Shown here piece by piece: positions 30,739 to 40,874 of a stretch of 64,000 nt of DNA. The position numbers and the translations under genes are program-made. How positions within the stretch are numbered: position 1 is the first letter of the stretch; the number at the start of each line of letters is the position of its first letter. This DNA comes from Bidens hawaiensis. Taxonomy: Eukaryota; Streptophyta; Magnoliopsida; Asterales; Asteraceae. Location: the NCBI GenBank assembly GCA_021521415.1, contig JAIQDT010000059.1, positions 2,418,001 to 2,482,000 of the forward strand, written 5' to 3'. Under the pieces are notes generated by a model. That model was not told the origin of the DNA. It made no database searches and was given only the letters and a program-made list of their open reading frames with translations.

Positions 30739-32971
30739 TCAGCAATTGATTTGAGCATTTGATGTTGCCAAAAACGGTCTCCCCAATATCACTCTCGGCT
30801 CTTCTTCATTCTCTACTGGTTCATAATCCAAAACAAGAAAATCTTCAGGATAATAAAACTCACCAACCTTTATTGCAACTCCAACCAACTTCCCTCGGGG
30901 CCGTCTTCGAGTGAAATCAGCTAACACCAATGTGGTGTTAACTTCTTGCAAAGGTCCAAACTCAAACTGGTCATAAACACTCCCCGGTAGAACAGTTACA
31001 CTCGCACCATAATCAACTAGCGCCTTGGTGGTCTTGAACTCTCCAATCTGAATGGGAATAAGTGGTGCCCCTATTTCAAATTCTTCAACCGTATCGTTCA
31101 CCCTATGATCTTCAATGGTGATTGCACTCACGTGTACGTTTTTACCATTTAATGAACTGCTACTTTGATGGCTCGGATTCTTCAATTTGTCATTTGGTAG
31201 CTTCTTCGGATCTCTCTTCAATGTGGCCATCTCCTCAGCCAATTGACTCATTTGCTTATCTCTTGTGGTGTTCGCCTTTTCTTGAATCTCCATTCTTCGG
31301 CTCAAATCTTTCAAAATTGTCAGAATTTCCGAATCTTGCGAAGAACTTTGACCTTGATCCGCCCCTTGACTTTGCTGACCCTACTGATAACTTTTCTGAT
31401 AACTCTTGTTATAACCCCCGGACTACTTTTGATTATACCCACCTTGACCGCTACCCCTCTCGTTCCCATATTGCCGCTGATTTGACTGATAACCTACTTT
31501 TTGGGAATTACCTTGAAAATTCGGGTTTTGCTGCGTATTCGGGTTTCCATAGCTGAAATTGGGGTGGTTTCGGAGGCCCGGGTGATTGGTGTTCGAATTC
31601 ATATTCCCATTATTATACCTCTTCTCACCTTGAACGAAATTCACCTCCTCTTCTTCCTCGTCTTCTAACGTAACTCCACACGTGGCCACTACATCGCCTA
31701 TTCCACCACAACCTTCACAAACTGGATATGTCTTTCCTCACTTGCCTTTCTCTTTCACTCCCACACCCATCAATTGGTCCAACTTTTTTTCCAACCAAGC
31801 CATACGATCATCCGACTCACCACTATTCACGGCTTTCACAACCGCCCTTTTTAGCAAGCAATTCGACTGAGCTTAACTCTTTGAGTTCATTGCATGTGTT
31901 TCCAAGTGTTGCCAATCTTCATTCTCATAATTAGTCAAAAACAACCCATTTGTGGTCGACTGAAGATCACGCACATCGTCACTCGATAACCGGTCATGAA
32001 ACGCCTTAATCAACTCCCACAACGCAATCCCGTGATGCGGACAAGTTCTCAACAACCTCTTAAATCTCGTAAAAGCTTCGTGAAAGGTCTCACCCGACCC
32101 TTGCTGAAAGTTTCTAATGGAAGTTCGGGCCTCGGATGTTCTTTGTGGTGTGTTTGATGAGCCAGATCTTGCCACATGTAAATGCTCGCTGACGGTAGAG
32201 ATAAGAACCACTGCTTCGCTAGATCTTTAAGATTGAACTGAAAAACCACTAGCTTGACTTCATCAGCAGTGAACCCTTTACTCGAGATAATGGCACAATG
32301 GGAAGCGGGTTCGTGGCCATTTTTGGAATGAAGTGGCTTTGAATCCCCCGAACGGCCGGTGGAATAAATGCCCTCGGGACCCCATCATCAAATTCATACT
32401 CGGGAAACTGTGGCTCGGGAATCTCTTGTCTTCTTTGGGCTCGACGGTTTCTCGGTGGCTGAACTGGAGGGGGTTGTTGTCGTGCTCTTCTATATTACTG
32501 ACCCCCTCGATCATTCTCCATCTCTTCTTCATACTCAAACTCATCAAACTCATCAAGTAGTCTCCGCCGATTAGCTACCCTTTCAAATTCAAAATTTACC
32601 CGATTGTTTGGCGGCTCAGATCTCACAGAACGATTATCTCTTATCTGGTACTATCTTTGAGCTCTTGGGTTCCGGTTTTGGTGAATAGGTTGATTGAATG
32701 GTGGTAGGTCATTGAGTGGTGGGTTTTGTGGACGGTATTGTGGAATGTTTTGTGGAATGGGTTGGTCTAGGTGTGCTGGTGGGTTAATATTGTCAGGTTG
32801 AAACGCTGGTGGCATTGGGTATAGGTTTTCTTCCTGATGATTCATGTCTTCTTCTTTCGGCCTCAAAGTCTCACCAATTTTCTGTTTTGCTCGGTTTCTT
32901 CTCGCGGCTTTCTCAATCTCAGGATCAAACTGCAACACCTCCTTGTCTCGAGCAAATCTCGTATGCATCAA
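30739..32971 (-). pseudogene. Athila-like gag and protease, broken
   Basis: Minus-strand order: a Pro/Asn-rich N-terminus (from 32971), a region with stops and frame changes (32250-32650), the gag core (DLAKQWFLSLPSASIYMWQD; ETFHEAFTRFKRLLRTCPHH; 31873-32249), an Asn/Gln/Gly-rich linker (31423-31689) and an aspartic protease (30739-31314) with ALVDYGASVTVLP as the active-site region and VILGRPFLATSNA as the ILG region. The catalytic D-[ST]-G-A appears as DYGA, so the usual Ser/Thr is replaced. There is no RT, RNase H or integrase before the 3' end. The gag reading is broken in several places. Confidence 0.8.
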
Positions 32972-33100
32972 CCAAAGAGATTAACTGCACACACCAAACA
33001 AGCACACCCTGCGTAAAATCAACGAAGAAAAGAAATTAAACTAAAATTAAACTAAATTATGCTAATTTAAACTAAACTAAACTAGCACTAAGCGCGTTGA

Positions 33101-33122
33101 GTCCCCGGAAACGGCGCTATTT
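33101..33122 (-). other. Primer-binding site of the Athila-like element
   Basis: On the minus strand AGCGCCGTTTCCGGGGAC follows the LTR end CTACGTCA within four bases. It differs slightly from the TGGCGCCGTTGCCGGGGA site used by many plant Ty3 elements (tRNA-Asp type). Confidence 0.75.
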
Positions 33123-34279
33123 TGACGTAGGCTGTCGCGGTCTACTCAAAATCAATTAATTAAAGACTTAAATACCAATAACTAGTACGGGTAAGTAAGG
33201 TCGTCTCCACAAGGACTCAAGGAAAGTGCTAATTTAATATGACTAAGTATTAATTAAAACTAATTATTACTTAAAACCTTTTGTGAACAATATTAATAGA
33301 AGCATTCATTTTAGGTTCGGTTAATGTGACATTCAAATTAATCCCAAATTCAAGTATATTGATTACGCAGTAATTACTAAACCTAGTAGTTGGATTGTGA
33401 TGTCAAACGATACCCTAACCGAATTGATGACACAATTGAACTCGGTTTACCTAATTACCAACTTATGTTTGTTAAAACCAATTAAGAGCCAATATTTGAT
33501 GATAACTAGTCAATGACACAAGAGCTTAAACCCTAAATGTTGATGAACACAACCAAACAAATAGTGTATTAATTAATAATCCCAAACACAAATTGTTTAA
33601 ATAATCAATCAACAATTAGGCAAGACTAAGGCAAAAAATCAATCAAGCTCATAAACATTAAGCATACAAATCTGGTCAGAAGTTAAAATACATAAAAACC
33701 TACCCTAGAATGAACAAGAAACTTAACCGAACATGATCATGATGTCAAAACACTTATCTTTGATGAACATGTAAACCCGAGATGAACCGGAAGCCTTGGA
33801 ATGGTGGAGAATCGTCCTAAGCTGCCTCTTTTGCTCTGGAAGTCGTAATAATCCGAATGGGGAGGTTAAGGGGTTTATATAAGGCAAATCTAAATTTTTG
33901 GCCGACTTAAGCATCTTCGCGTATCGCGAAGATGTCCTGGCTCTCTTTTTCGCGTATCACGAAGGACAAATTAGCCGGGATCAGATTCTTGCAACTTTGC
34001 ATATCGCGAAGTTGCCCTTCTTTGCATCTTCGCGTATCGCGAAGGTGTAACTTTTCAGCATTTTTTATTTTCTTTTCTTAACTGCCTCGTGATGCGTGCA
34101 CTTCCAATCTCTCACTTCTCGATCTTCATTCCAAGCCCGTAAATATCCTCGTTAGGCTCCAAAGTTTCCAATGTCCTGAAAACACATAAAAACGCATGAA
34201 GTACTAATGTTCATTCGATTATTTAGCTAAATTAACTAATTAATATATATAATAAACTAACTTTTACCCAACCATCACA
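33123..34279 (-). mobile_element. 5' LTR of the Athila-like element
   Basis: 1157 bases, minus-strand start TGTGATGGTTGGG and end CTACGTCA. TATA box at 33875-33882. Four CTTCGCG...CGCGAAG palindromes or near-palindromes occur between 33915 and 34044; the exact 17-mer CTTCGCGTATCGCGAAG is at 33915-33931 and 34028-34044. The element entered a family B LTR, whose sequence resumes at 34281. Confidence 0.85.
33875..33882 (-). promoter_or_regulatory. TATA box of the Athila-like LTR
   Basis: Minus strand CCTTATATAAACCCC. A perfect 17-base palindrome ends about 33 bases upstream of it (33915-33931). Confidence 0.65.
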
Positions 34280-34786
34280 TCTCCCCTTGTGGAGGGTTCT
34301 CATTGACCACCACCCGATTTGCTTGGCAATGGTCTTATTATTATTTGCTCATGGTTGATTTACCGGCACCCGATTCGATTGGCCATGGTTTAATCGATAA
34401 CTTATTTGCTCATGGTTTGATTTCATTACCGCATTTATTGTGTTTTGCTTATTTCTTATTTATTATATTAAACATTATTTTATTGTAAAACTGGTGGTAA
34501 ACTCACTCAACATGTGTTGTTGACAAACTCTGTTTTCTACGCATTAGCAGGTTGATTGAGTTAAAGTTTGGACACTTAGAAAGACTTTAGGGTTTTATTG
34601 AAGACAAACATGAATTTAAATTGTTGTATATATTTATTTGAATTGTTTTGTTGTATTTTAATATTTGTGCACATTTGAAATAAAATAATTAAATAGATAT
34701 TGTCACATTTATATTATGATAGTGTCTTCGAGCTGTGAGCAATCCGATCACGCCCTGGCATTTCCGCCTTAGGTTGGGGTGTGACA

Positions 34787-36175
34787 GCACGGAGGTTGAA
34801 AAGGTACTTTTAAGGCCATCCCATTCATGTACTGACTGACTACAAGTTGAAGAGTGTTTTGGCAAAACCTGAATTATCCGGGAGATTGGCTAAGTGGGCA
34901 ATTGAACTGGGGGGAACACTCAATATAGTATAAACCTAGACCTGCGATCAAGCGACATGTCTTGGTAGATTGTCTTATGGAGATACCAACTGAAAAAAAT
35001 CCAGGAACGCCTGTACGAACAACAACCTCCGGACCCGACAGATGAAAGCAGAAATTGACTCTGTTCATAAACGGAGCGTCCAGTAGGGAAGGCTCCAGGC
35101 TTAAATTTAATCAGTCCAGATAGCCAGGAGTTCACTTATGCCATCAAGCTGAACTTCAAAAGTACAAACAACGAAGCAGAATATGAGGCATTCTTGGCCT
35201 GTCTGTGGATTGCAAGGAAACTTGGTGTCAAGTTCTTGGAAGCCTGGTAGATTCGATGCTCATAGCGGGTCAAGTCTCATGGACTTATGAAGCAAAGAAT
35301 GACGTAATGGCTTCATACCTATCCCAGGCAAAAGACCTCATGCAGCAGTTCACTTCCTGTAAGGTTGTTCATATAAAGAGAAGTGAGAATCGGCCCGCGG
35401 ACGCATTGAGCAAACTAGCATCCACCAGCTTTGAACACATAGGTAAAGACGTGCGTATTAGGTACTAGATAGCCCATTCGTGCCTCAACACCAGGTCATG
35501 GTCATCCAAACCAGAAAAGTTTCTTGGATGACACCCATCATGGATTACTTGTCCTCCGGAACACTCCTGGAAGACAAAATTGAAGCGCGAAATATCTGCC
35601 ATAAAGCGTTGTGCTACCAGGTTCAGGATGGAGTCCTATTTCAGAAATATTTCCTTCAGATGTGTGGATGCGGAAGATGCCAACTACATAATTTGAGAAA
35701 TTCATGAAGGTATATGCGGACTACACGCGGGGCCTAGGATGGTAGTGGCCAAAGTAATGAATGTGGGATACTACTAGCCAGGCATGCATGTAGATCCAGT
35801 TAAAGAAATCGGGAAATGCGATGCTTGCCAGAGACACGCACCACAAACGCTAAGACCCCAAAATAACTTGGTCCTGGTAATTTTAGCGTGGCCCTTCCAG
35901 AAATGGGCTATAGACATCGTGCGACCATCTCCTGAAGCACCTGGCCGGGTGAAGTTCTTATTAGTCGCGATTGATTACTTCACCAAGTGGGTGAAGGCCA
36001 AACCCCTGGCACACATCACGGCAGCGAACGTCAAAAAAATTCTTATAGGAATACATTATCTACCGTTTTGGCCTACCTCAAACATTGGCCAGCGACAATG
36101 GCACCCAGTTCGCAGAGCAAGAGCCTCCAAGACATTATATCTAAACTTGAAGCACTCTATATCACTCATCTGAGG
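34787..36175 (+). pseudogene. Retand/Tat RNase H and integrase, continuation, truncated
   Basis: The reading picks up where it stopped at 19712: RLKRYF, a stop, then LTDYKLKSVLAKPELSGRLA and KWAIELG. A second RNase H-like domain follows (NNEAEYEAFLACLWIARKLG near 35170-35230; RSENRPADALSKLAS near 35385), the dual RNase H being a mark of the Tat lineage. The integrase has its zinc-finger end KCDACQRHAPQTLRPQN (near 35816) and first catalytic strand WPFQKWAIDIVRP (near 35890), then FTKWVKAKPL. It frameshifts near 36060 and ends before the DDE core is complete. The rest of the element and its 3' LTR are not in the window. Confidence 0.85.
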
Positions 36176-36990
36176 ACTAGATCCGTCACGCAATCAACCT
36201 GAAAGAATAACTCCTGTTAGCTGGCGTAAGGCTCTCCATTTTTGAAACCCTCCTTTGCGAAACCAATCAAAACTGTTAAATTTGTAATTCACGAAGTTCA
36301 AGCAACTGGTCAGCAAGGCAATTATTTTTATAGATACATTGTGTCTACCCTAGACAAAGCACCTAAGCTCAATCCTTCGGGCTAAAGTTGAGGAAAGAAT
36401 TCGGATTACCCTATTCTCCATTCGGTTACAGTTGGCATTGGCGAAGTAATGCTTGGTGATAGGAACCACTTGCAATGTGTTATTGGTGTGGTGGATTAGC
36501 TGTGGTACACTCTATATATAAATACTAACAGTATGCTGATGGTTGGGACTAAAGCCAAATCATTTTTCTATCTTAACCCTTAAGCATATTCACTTCCGCT
36601 TTAACCTTGCAGAACCGGTACTCGCACCAATGACCATGAATCTTAAATTTCATAAAGCATCAACATAATCATTCATGCAAGACATATCTCAACTCCTTAT
36701 ACTATCATACGTTCTGACACCTTTACCGTCAATAAACTACGATTGTATTTTCAAATTTACGCATTCAAAATTTCGGGACGAAATTTCTTTCAACATGGGG
36801 ATGATGTGACAACATGGGTATGATGTGACAGTAACCAATAGACGGGATGTCTACTTAATTCATCTTGATCTTTCAATTGACAGAAAGTTTACTGAATTCA
36901 TATTTTCATACCTATAGATTGTGAGTCTACTTATTTACATAGCGGCACCTATCAATTTTCGGGACGAAAATTCTTTTAACATGAGGTTAA
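36176..36990 (+). other. 3' non-coding part of an unidentified LTR element
   Basis: No coding frame. Two separate tttcgggacgaaa-type motifs, each followed by ttctttcaacatg or ttcttttaacatgagg (36770-36800 and 36956-36985), are typical 3'-UTR/polypurine ends of plant Ty3 elements. A short direct repeat gatgtgacaacatggg/gatgtgacag lies at 36803-36832. The Retand element stops at the left edge. Confidence 0.5.
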
Positions 36991-37675
36991 TATAGCACCC
37001 CACACTGTCACGTTAACACCGTTAACCCAACTCCGTTATCACACACGCCATGCATAACATTTACACGAGTCAATAACGAGTCACACAAAAGAGTCTGTCA
37101 GTACGCGTCGGTGATTAATGTTGAATCATGTATGCTTAAATCATTTAGATATAATTGTTATGTGTTAGATGATTTTATGTGTTACACGATTTAATACATT
37201 ATGCTGCTTAACATGCTATTAGTTATTTGAAAATAATATCTCGAGCATATGTTTATAATTTTATATGTGTGAAATTACATGCTAAATGGCTATGTGTTGA
37301 GTTCGTAGCTTGTTTCAGGAAATTGTGATTGTTTGCGTGCAACTTACATGTTGTTGACTTTTAGAAAAATAATATTATATGAAATAATAACAATTCCTTG
37401 TTTGTACAAACATGTATTAGTAATTTAGTCATAATAACTCAATAAAATCCGATTTAGTGTTAAAAATTTCAATTAAGCCCAAAACCGTTTAGTTTTACGC
37501 TTCCGTATAACTTTAAATTGTTTGGATTGGATTTTGTGTTCTCATGTTTGAATGAGACGTAAATAAATGTTTTGGATATTTTAATTTAGTTGTTTGGTAT
37601 AACAAATGAGCTAGATCCTGATATGTCACACGCCTCGCGGTAAAACTTCGTTAGTCAAAATTTGTGGGTGTGACA
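36991..37675 (+). mobile_element. LTR fragment starting TATAGCACCCCACAC, ending GGGTGTGACA
   Basis: About 685 bases following an aacatgagg polypurine-like tract. The start is consistent with an LTR whose TG has decayed to TA (usual form TGTAACACCCC). The end is GTGGGTGTGACA. No 5' partner, no coding. Boundaries are uncertain. Confidence 0.45.
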
Positions 37676-39466
37676 CATACCCTCTATGTTACTTAAACTT
37701 GTCATTTATTACTTAAAATCTCTAAAAAAAAGGCCAAAAATGAGATTTTGGGAACCTTAGGGACTAAAATTGACCAAAATAAAAGTTTCTGGACCTCCCT
37801 CCACGCCGCGCCACGCGAGGAGGAAGGCCCAACCTGGCCGCATGGCGTGACCAGGTTTGCAAATCAGATTGGTTTGTTTTTTTTTTTTTGGTCAAACTTC
37901 GTGTCTAATGCTAAATCGCTTATTTTTCGATCGAATCTCATGGTTTTAGCTCCAAGAAAACCCTCCCAGACCTGGTGCATGTCCATATACATTTTCCCAT
38001 TACTCAAGAACGAATATTGGCTTTTATTTCGTTTGATTTGGTCATTAAATGAGATATTCTTGCTTAAACAAGTCTTTTGACCAAAATTAGTGTTGTTCTA
38101 CCTTTCTCATATAAACGAAGCCATAAAAAACTGCATATCTCTTCTCGAAACCCTAAATATTATTTTAACTCAGCTTCCGCCCTCAAAACTCACGAAATCC
38201 CTCCTTTCTTTATTATTTTCTTCAAGTTTGATTGAGTTCAAGGTTGACTTTGGTGTTCAAGACACCTTTGACCACGAATTTCTCATCCTTCTCTTCATCT
38301 TCGGGTAAGTTGTCTTCTTCAATGTTGTAGATTTTTATCTTTAGAACAATATCCCTCAATTAATTTTGCAGATTGAGGGAGTCTCAGTGGCCAATTTGAT
38401 CCGGGCCCGTTTAAGGGCAAAATAACCAAATTCTTTGACTATTCGATTACTCAACTTTCTGTTCAAAACTAGTGTTCGGGCATAAAACTTTTTTGTTCCT
38501 CTTTAAATTTGAGTGTACTAGTCAGAACCTGACTCCCGACTCGGAGTTCGGATTCTGAAAAGTACCAGCTCGCTTAAATCTTTAAAATCTCATAACTTGA
38601 GTTTTACAACCCCGTTTAACCTAATTCTAATTGTGTTGCTCTCGGTTTTAATTCTAGTTTACTGTCTCCAAGTTTCAGTTCGTTTGGATCAACTCAGTCA
38701 GCAGGCTAAAAGCTCGGTTTCCAATTATTATTTCTTTTTATCTCTAAACCCGCCTAAATAAAAAGGTGAGAGGATCATTCCCATTTCCCCTCGATTTTAC
38801 TGTTTTCAAATGATTTTGGGAACTTATGCATAATGATTCATATTATATATATATATATACACACACACACAACTAGCAAACTTGAAAATTATGTATTGAT
38901 TGTTTAGATTCTAATTGCTTATTTGCTTACTTGTTAACTTTATCGCATTCGGAGTGGTTCGTCATAATCACATTATAGTATGATCATACGACTATCATAG
39001 TAGCCAAAGCCTGATTCGCTAGGCAATGGTTAATTAACACGCAATGGTCAACTGACACCTACTATTTGCTCATGGTTTGATTGATTTATATTCACAGTAT
39101 TTTTTTTCTCATTTATACATATAGTACTATATTATCAAAAACCGGTGATTGCCTCACTGAACCTCGTATTGATAAAGCTATATTATTTTGTACGCACATG
39201 TTGGTTATCAGCTGATTTTGAAGCTAAGGTGAAGAAACACTTATAGAGATCTTTAGTTAATTAAATAACAGACATTTGTGCTTGGTTGTTATTTTGGAAT
39301 GATTGGTTATTTTGGATTGTTCTGTCATAATTTGAACATTGTGTACTTGATTGAATTTTTAATAAATAAATTAGATATTGTCATATTAAATATTATGATA
39401 GTGTGTTGTAAGCTATGAACCAACAGTTCACACCCCAGCATTTCCATTGTAGGTTGGGGTGTGACA
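37676..39466 (+). mobile_element. Second family B LTR, 5'-truncated
   Basis: Homologous in order to 19860-22760 and 34440-34786: the aatcgcttatttttcgat stretch and agctccaagaaaaccctc near 37910-37960, the gactcggagttcggattctg region near 38538, gcttaaatctttaaaatct near 38573, agcaaacttg near 38873, the caatggt/ctcatggtttgatt block near 39020-39080, and the ggttggggtgtgaca terminus. It lacks both MITE insertions found in the other copy, giving two empty sites. Its first bases are cut by the preceding LTR fragment. Confidence 0.8.
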
Positions 39467-39467
39467 C

Positions 39468-39992
39468 GACATGTTTCTTAACTCGTTCCCCCCCCCCCCC
39501 CCGGCATGTTAGCTCAAAACTCATCTCTCACGTCATGTTAGCTCAAAACACGTTCCACCCCTCCCCCCCCCCACCATGTTAGCTCAAAACTTGTCGTTTC
39601 CCCACCATGTTAGCTAAAAAAATTCTACCTTATCTTTACTACGAACATGGATCTTAAACCGATTTAAATAATATTTAATTATTTTTAGTTTTTTGGTGTT
39701 TAAATTCTTGTATATTGGATTTTGGATAATAATACGATTAGAAAACTCATGCATACCATCAAAATCATTTTATGTGTACCTTTTTTAGATATAATTGTTT
39801 AAATAACAAGATTAATTTTAATTTTTAAGTTAACATGGCGGGGAGGCGACGAGTTTTGAGCTAACATGGCGGGGAGGCGACGAATTTTGAGCTAACATGA
39901 CTGTGAGACGACGAGTTTTGAGCTAACATGACGGTGAGACGACGATTTTTGAGCTAATGTGACAGGTGAGGCGACGAGTTAAGAAACATGTC
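39468..39992. mobile_element. Foldback element with tandem repeats in its inverted arms
   Basis: The termini GACATGTTTCTTAACTCGT (39468-39486) and its inverse ACGAGTTAAGAAACATGTC (39974-39992) are perfect 19-base inverted repeats. The left arm holds four units of catgttagctcaaaact followed by C-rich spacers. The right arm (about 39832-39972) holds five inverted units of ttttgagctaacatgg plus a cgggg/gaggcgacgag spacer, period 31. The middle is AT-rich and non-coding. It starts right at the end of the family B LTR. Two poly-C runs (39487-39501 and about 39561-39570) lie in the left arm spacers. Confidence 0.85.
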
Positions 39993-40285
39993 TCGAACTC
40001 CTAACGTAGAGGCGACGACATGCTAGTAAATGGAAAAATATAAAATTTAAATTTTGTAGGGAAAATTTTAAATCTATCTATAAAAAAGAGACATTTTGAT
40101 GATTTCTCTAATAACATTCATGCATTTTGGGCACTAAAATCCAAAAAATTTATCCTCCGAAGTAGTCTCTTTTTCAATGGCTTTGCTTTTCGAGGATTCA
40201 CCTTAATAAGTGCATGTTTTTATTTAATTATCAATTTTTATTTATTATTTTATTTTTAAGAGAGCACTAAGGATCTAGATCGATG
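39993..40285. other. AT-rich non-coding DNA
   Basis: No gene. A gaggcgacgaca echo of the foldback arm lies at 40009-40020, so the foldback may have a further, decayed outer unit. Confidence 0.4.
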
Positions 40286-40728
40286 ATGACATGTATCTGA
40301 TACAATTATAGTGTAATACAGTTAGTGTGTGCTTGTGTGTGTTTCAGAGTGGATTTTGGCAGAGTAACGAGGTAATGGTGTGATAAAATAAGAACTCGTT
40401 ACATTACTGATAATGTTTACACTATATATAGACGATGACAAATTCGTTAACTTAACCCGTAACGAATGTGTCATTACTACTAACGAATGAACATGCTCAT
40501 TCGTGTTACATTTGTCACTAACGAATGCCCTTCATTCGTTGTCACATTCGTTAACTGGGTTAACGAATGTGGCTTACATAAATAACGAATGTAGCTTATT
40601 CGTTACGGGGTAACGAATAGCTTTACATTAAAGCGAACGGGTAATTATCAAAATACCCTTTTACATTTTCTATTAATATAATAATAATAATATAATAAAG
40701 ACCGAGACGCCCAAGTCGTGTATCAACA
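40286..40728 (-). mobile_element. Putative 3' LTR of the minus-strand unit at 40286-44600
   Basis: On the minus strand it begins TGTTGATACACGACTTGGG right after a CGAGGGGGAGTTT polypurine tract (40729-40740), the usual copia-type junction. It contains an ACGAATG array (40441-40625) and, downstream of the array, a TATA-like GTCTATATATAGTG near 40423-40437. The far end near 40286 is uncertain (ending in the ATTGTATCAGATACA region). Confidence 0.5.
40441..40625. repeat. AACGAATG/CATTCGTT array 1
   Basis: About a dozen TAACGAATG words or inversions in 185 bases, including the palindrome cattcgttaactgggttaacgaatg (core arms). In the reading direction of the unit it lies upstream of a TATA-like sequence. 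Confidence 0.8.
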
Positions 40729-40874
40729 AACTCCCCCTCGTTTCGAGCTTTTTATACTTTATTTCTGGAACATCTTCGTCTTCCAGTCAGTGCAGCTATG
40801 AATCTTGAATGCATAACAGACTCGAACAATGCGCTGAAACTGCATCCAAGATCATAGTCGCTTATGTTAGAAAA

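Larger units (their letters stand above)
19713..34786 (+). mobile_element. Family B LTR element, 15-kb nested insertion in the Retand RNase H
   Basis: It begins TGTAACATTT and ends GGTTGGGGTGTGACA, flanked by ACACG (19708-19712) and GCACG (34787-34791), a 5-base duplication with one change. The interrupted RNase H reading resumes directly across the two ends. The left part (19713 to about 22915) is homologous to the other family B LTR at 37676-39466. The right part (34281-34786) is the 3' end of such an LTR. About 155 bases (22762-22915 and 34281-34440) are present in both parts, so they come from two LTRs and not from one split LTR. The space between them holds later insertions and relics. 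No family B coding region is recognisable. Confidence 0.8.

Noticed and set aside
31122..32560. Plus-strand open frames opposite the Athila-like gag-protease
   Set aside because: They are Leu/Ser-rich shadows of the minus-strand gag and protease frames.
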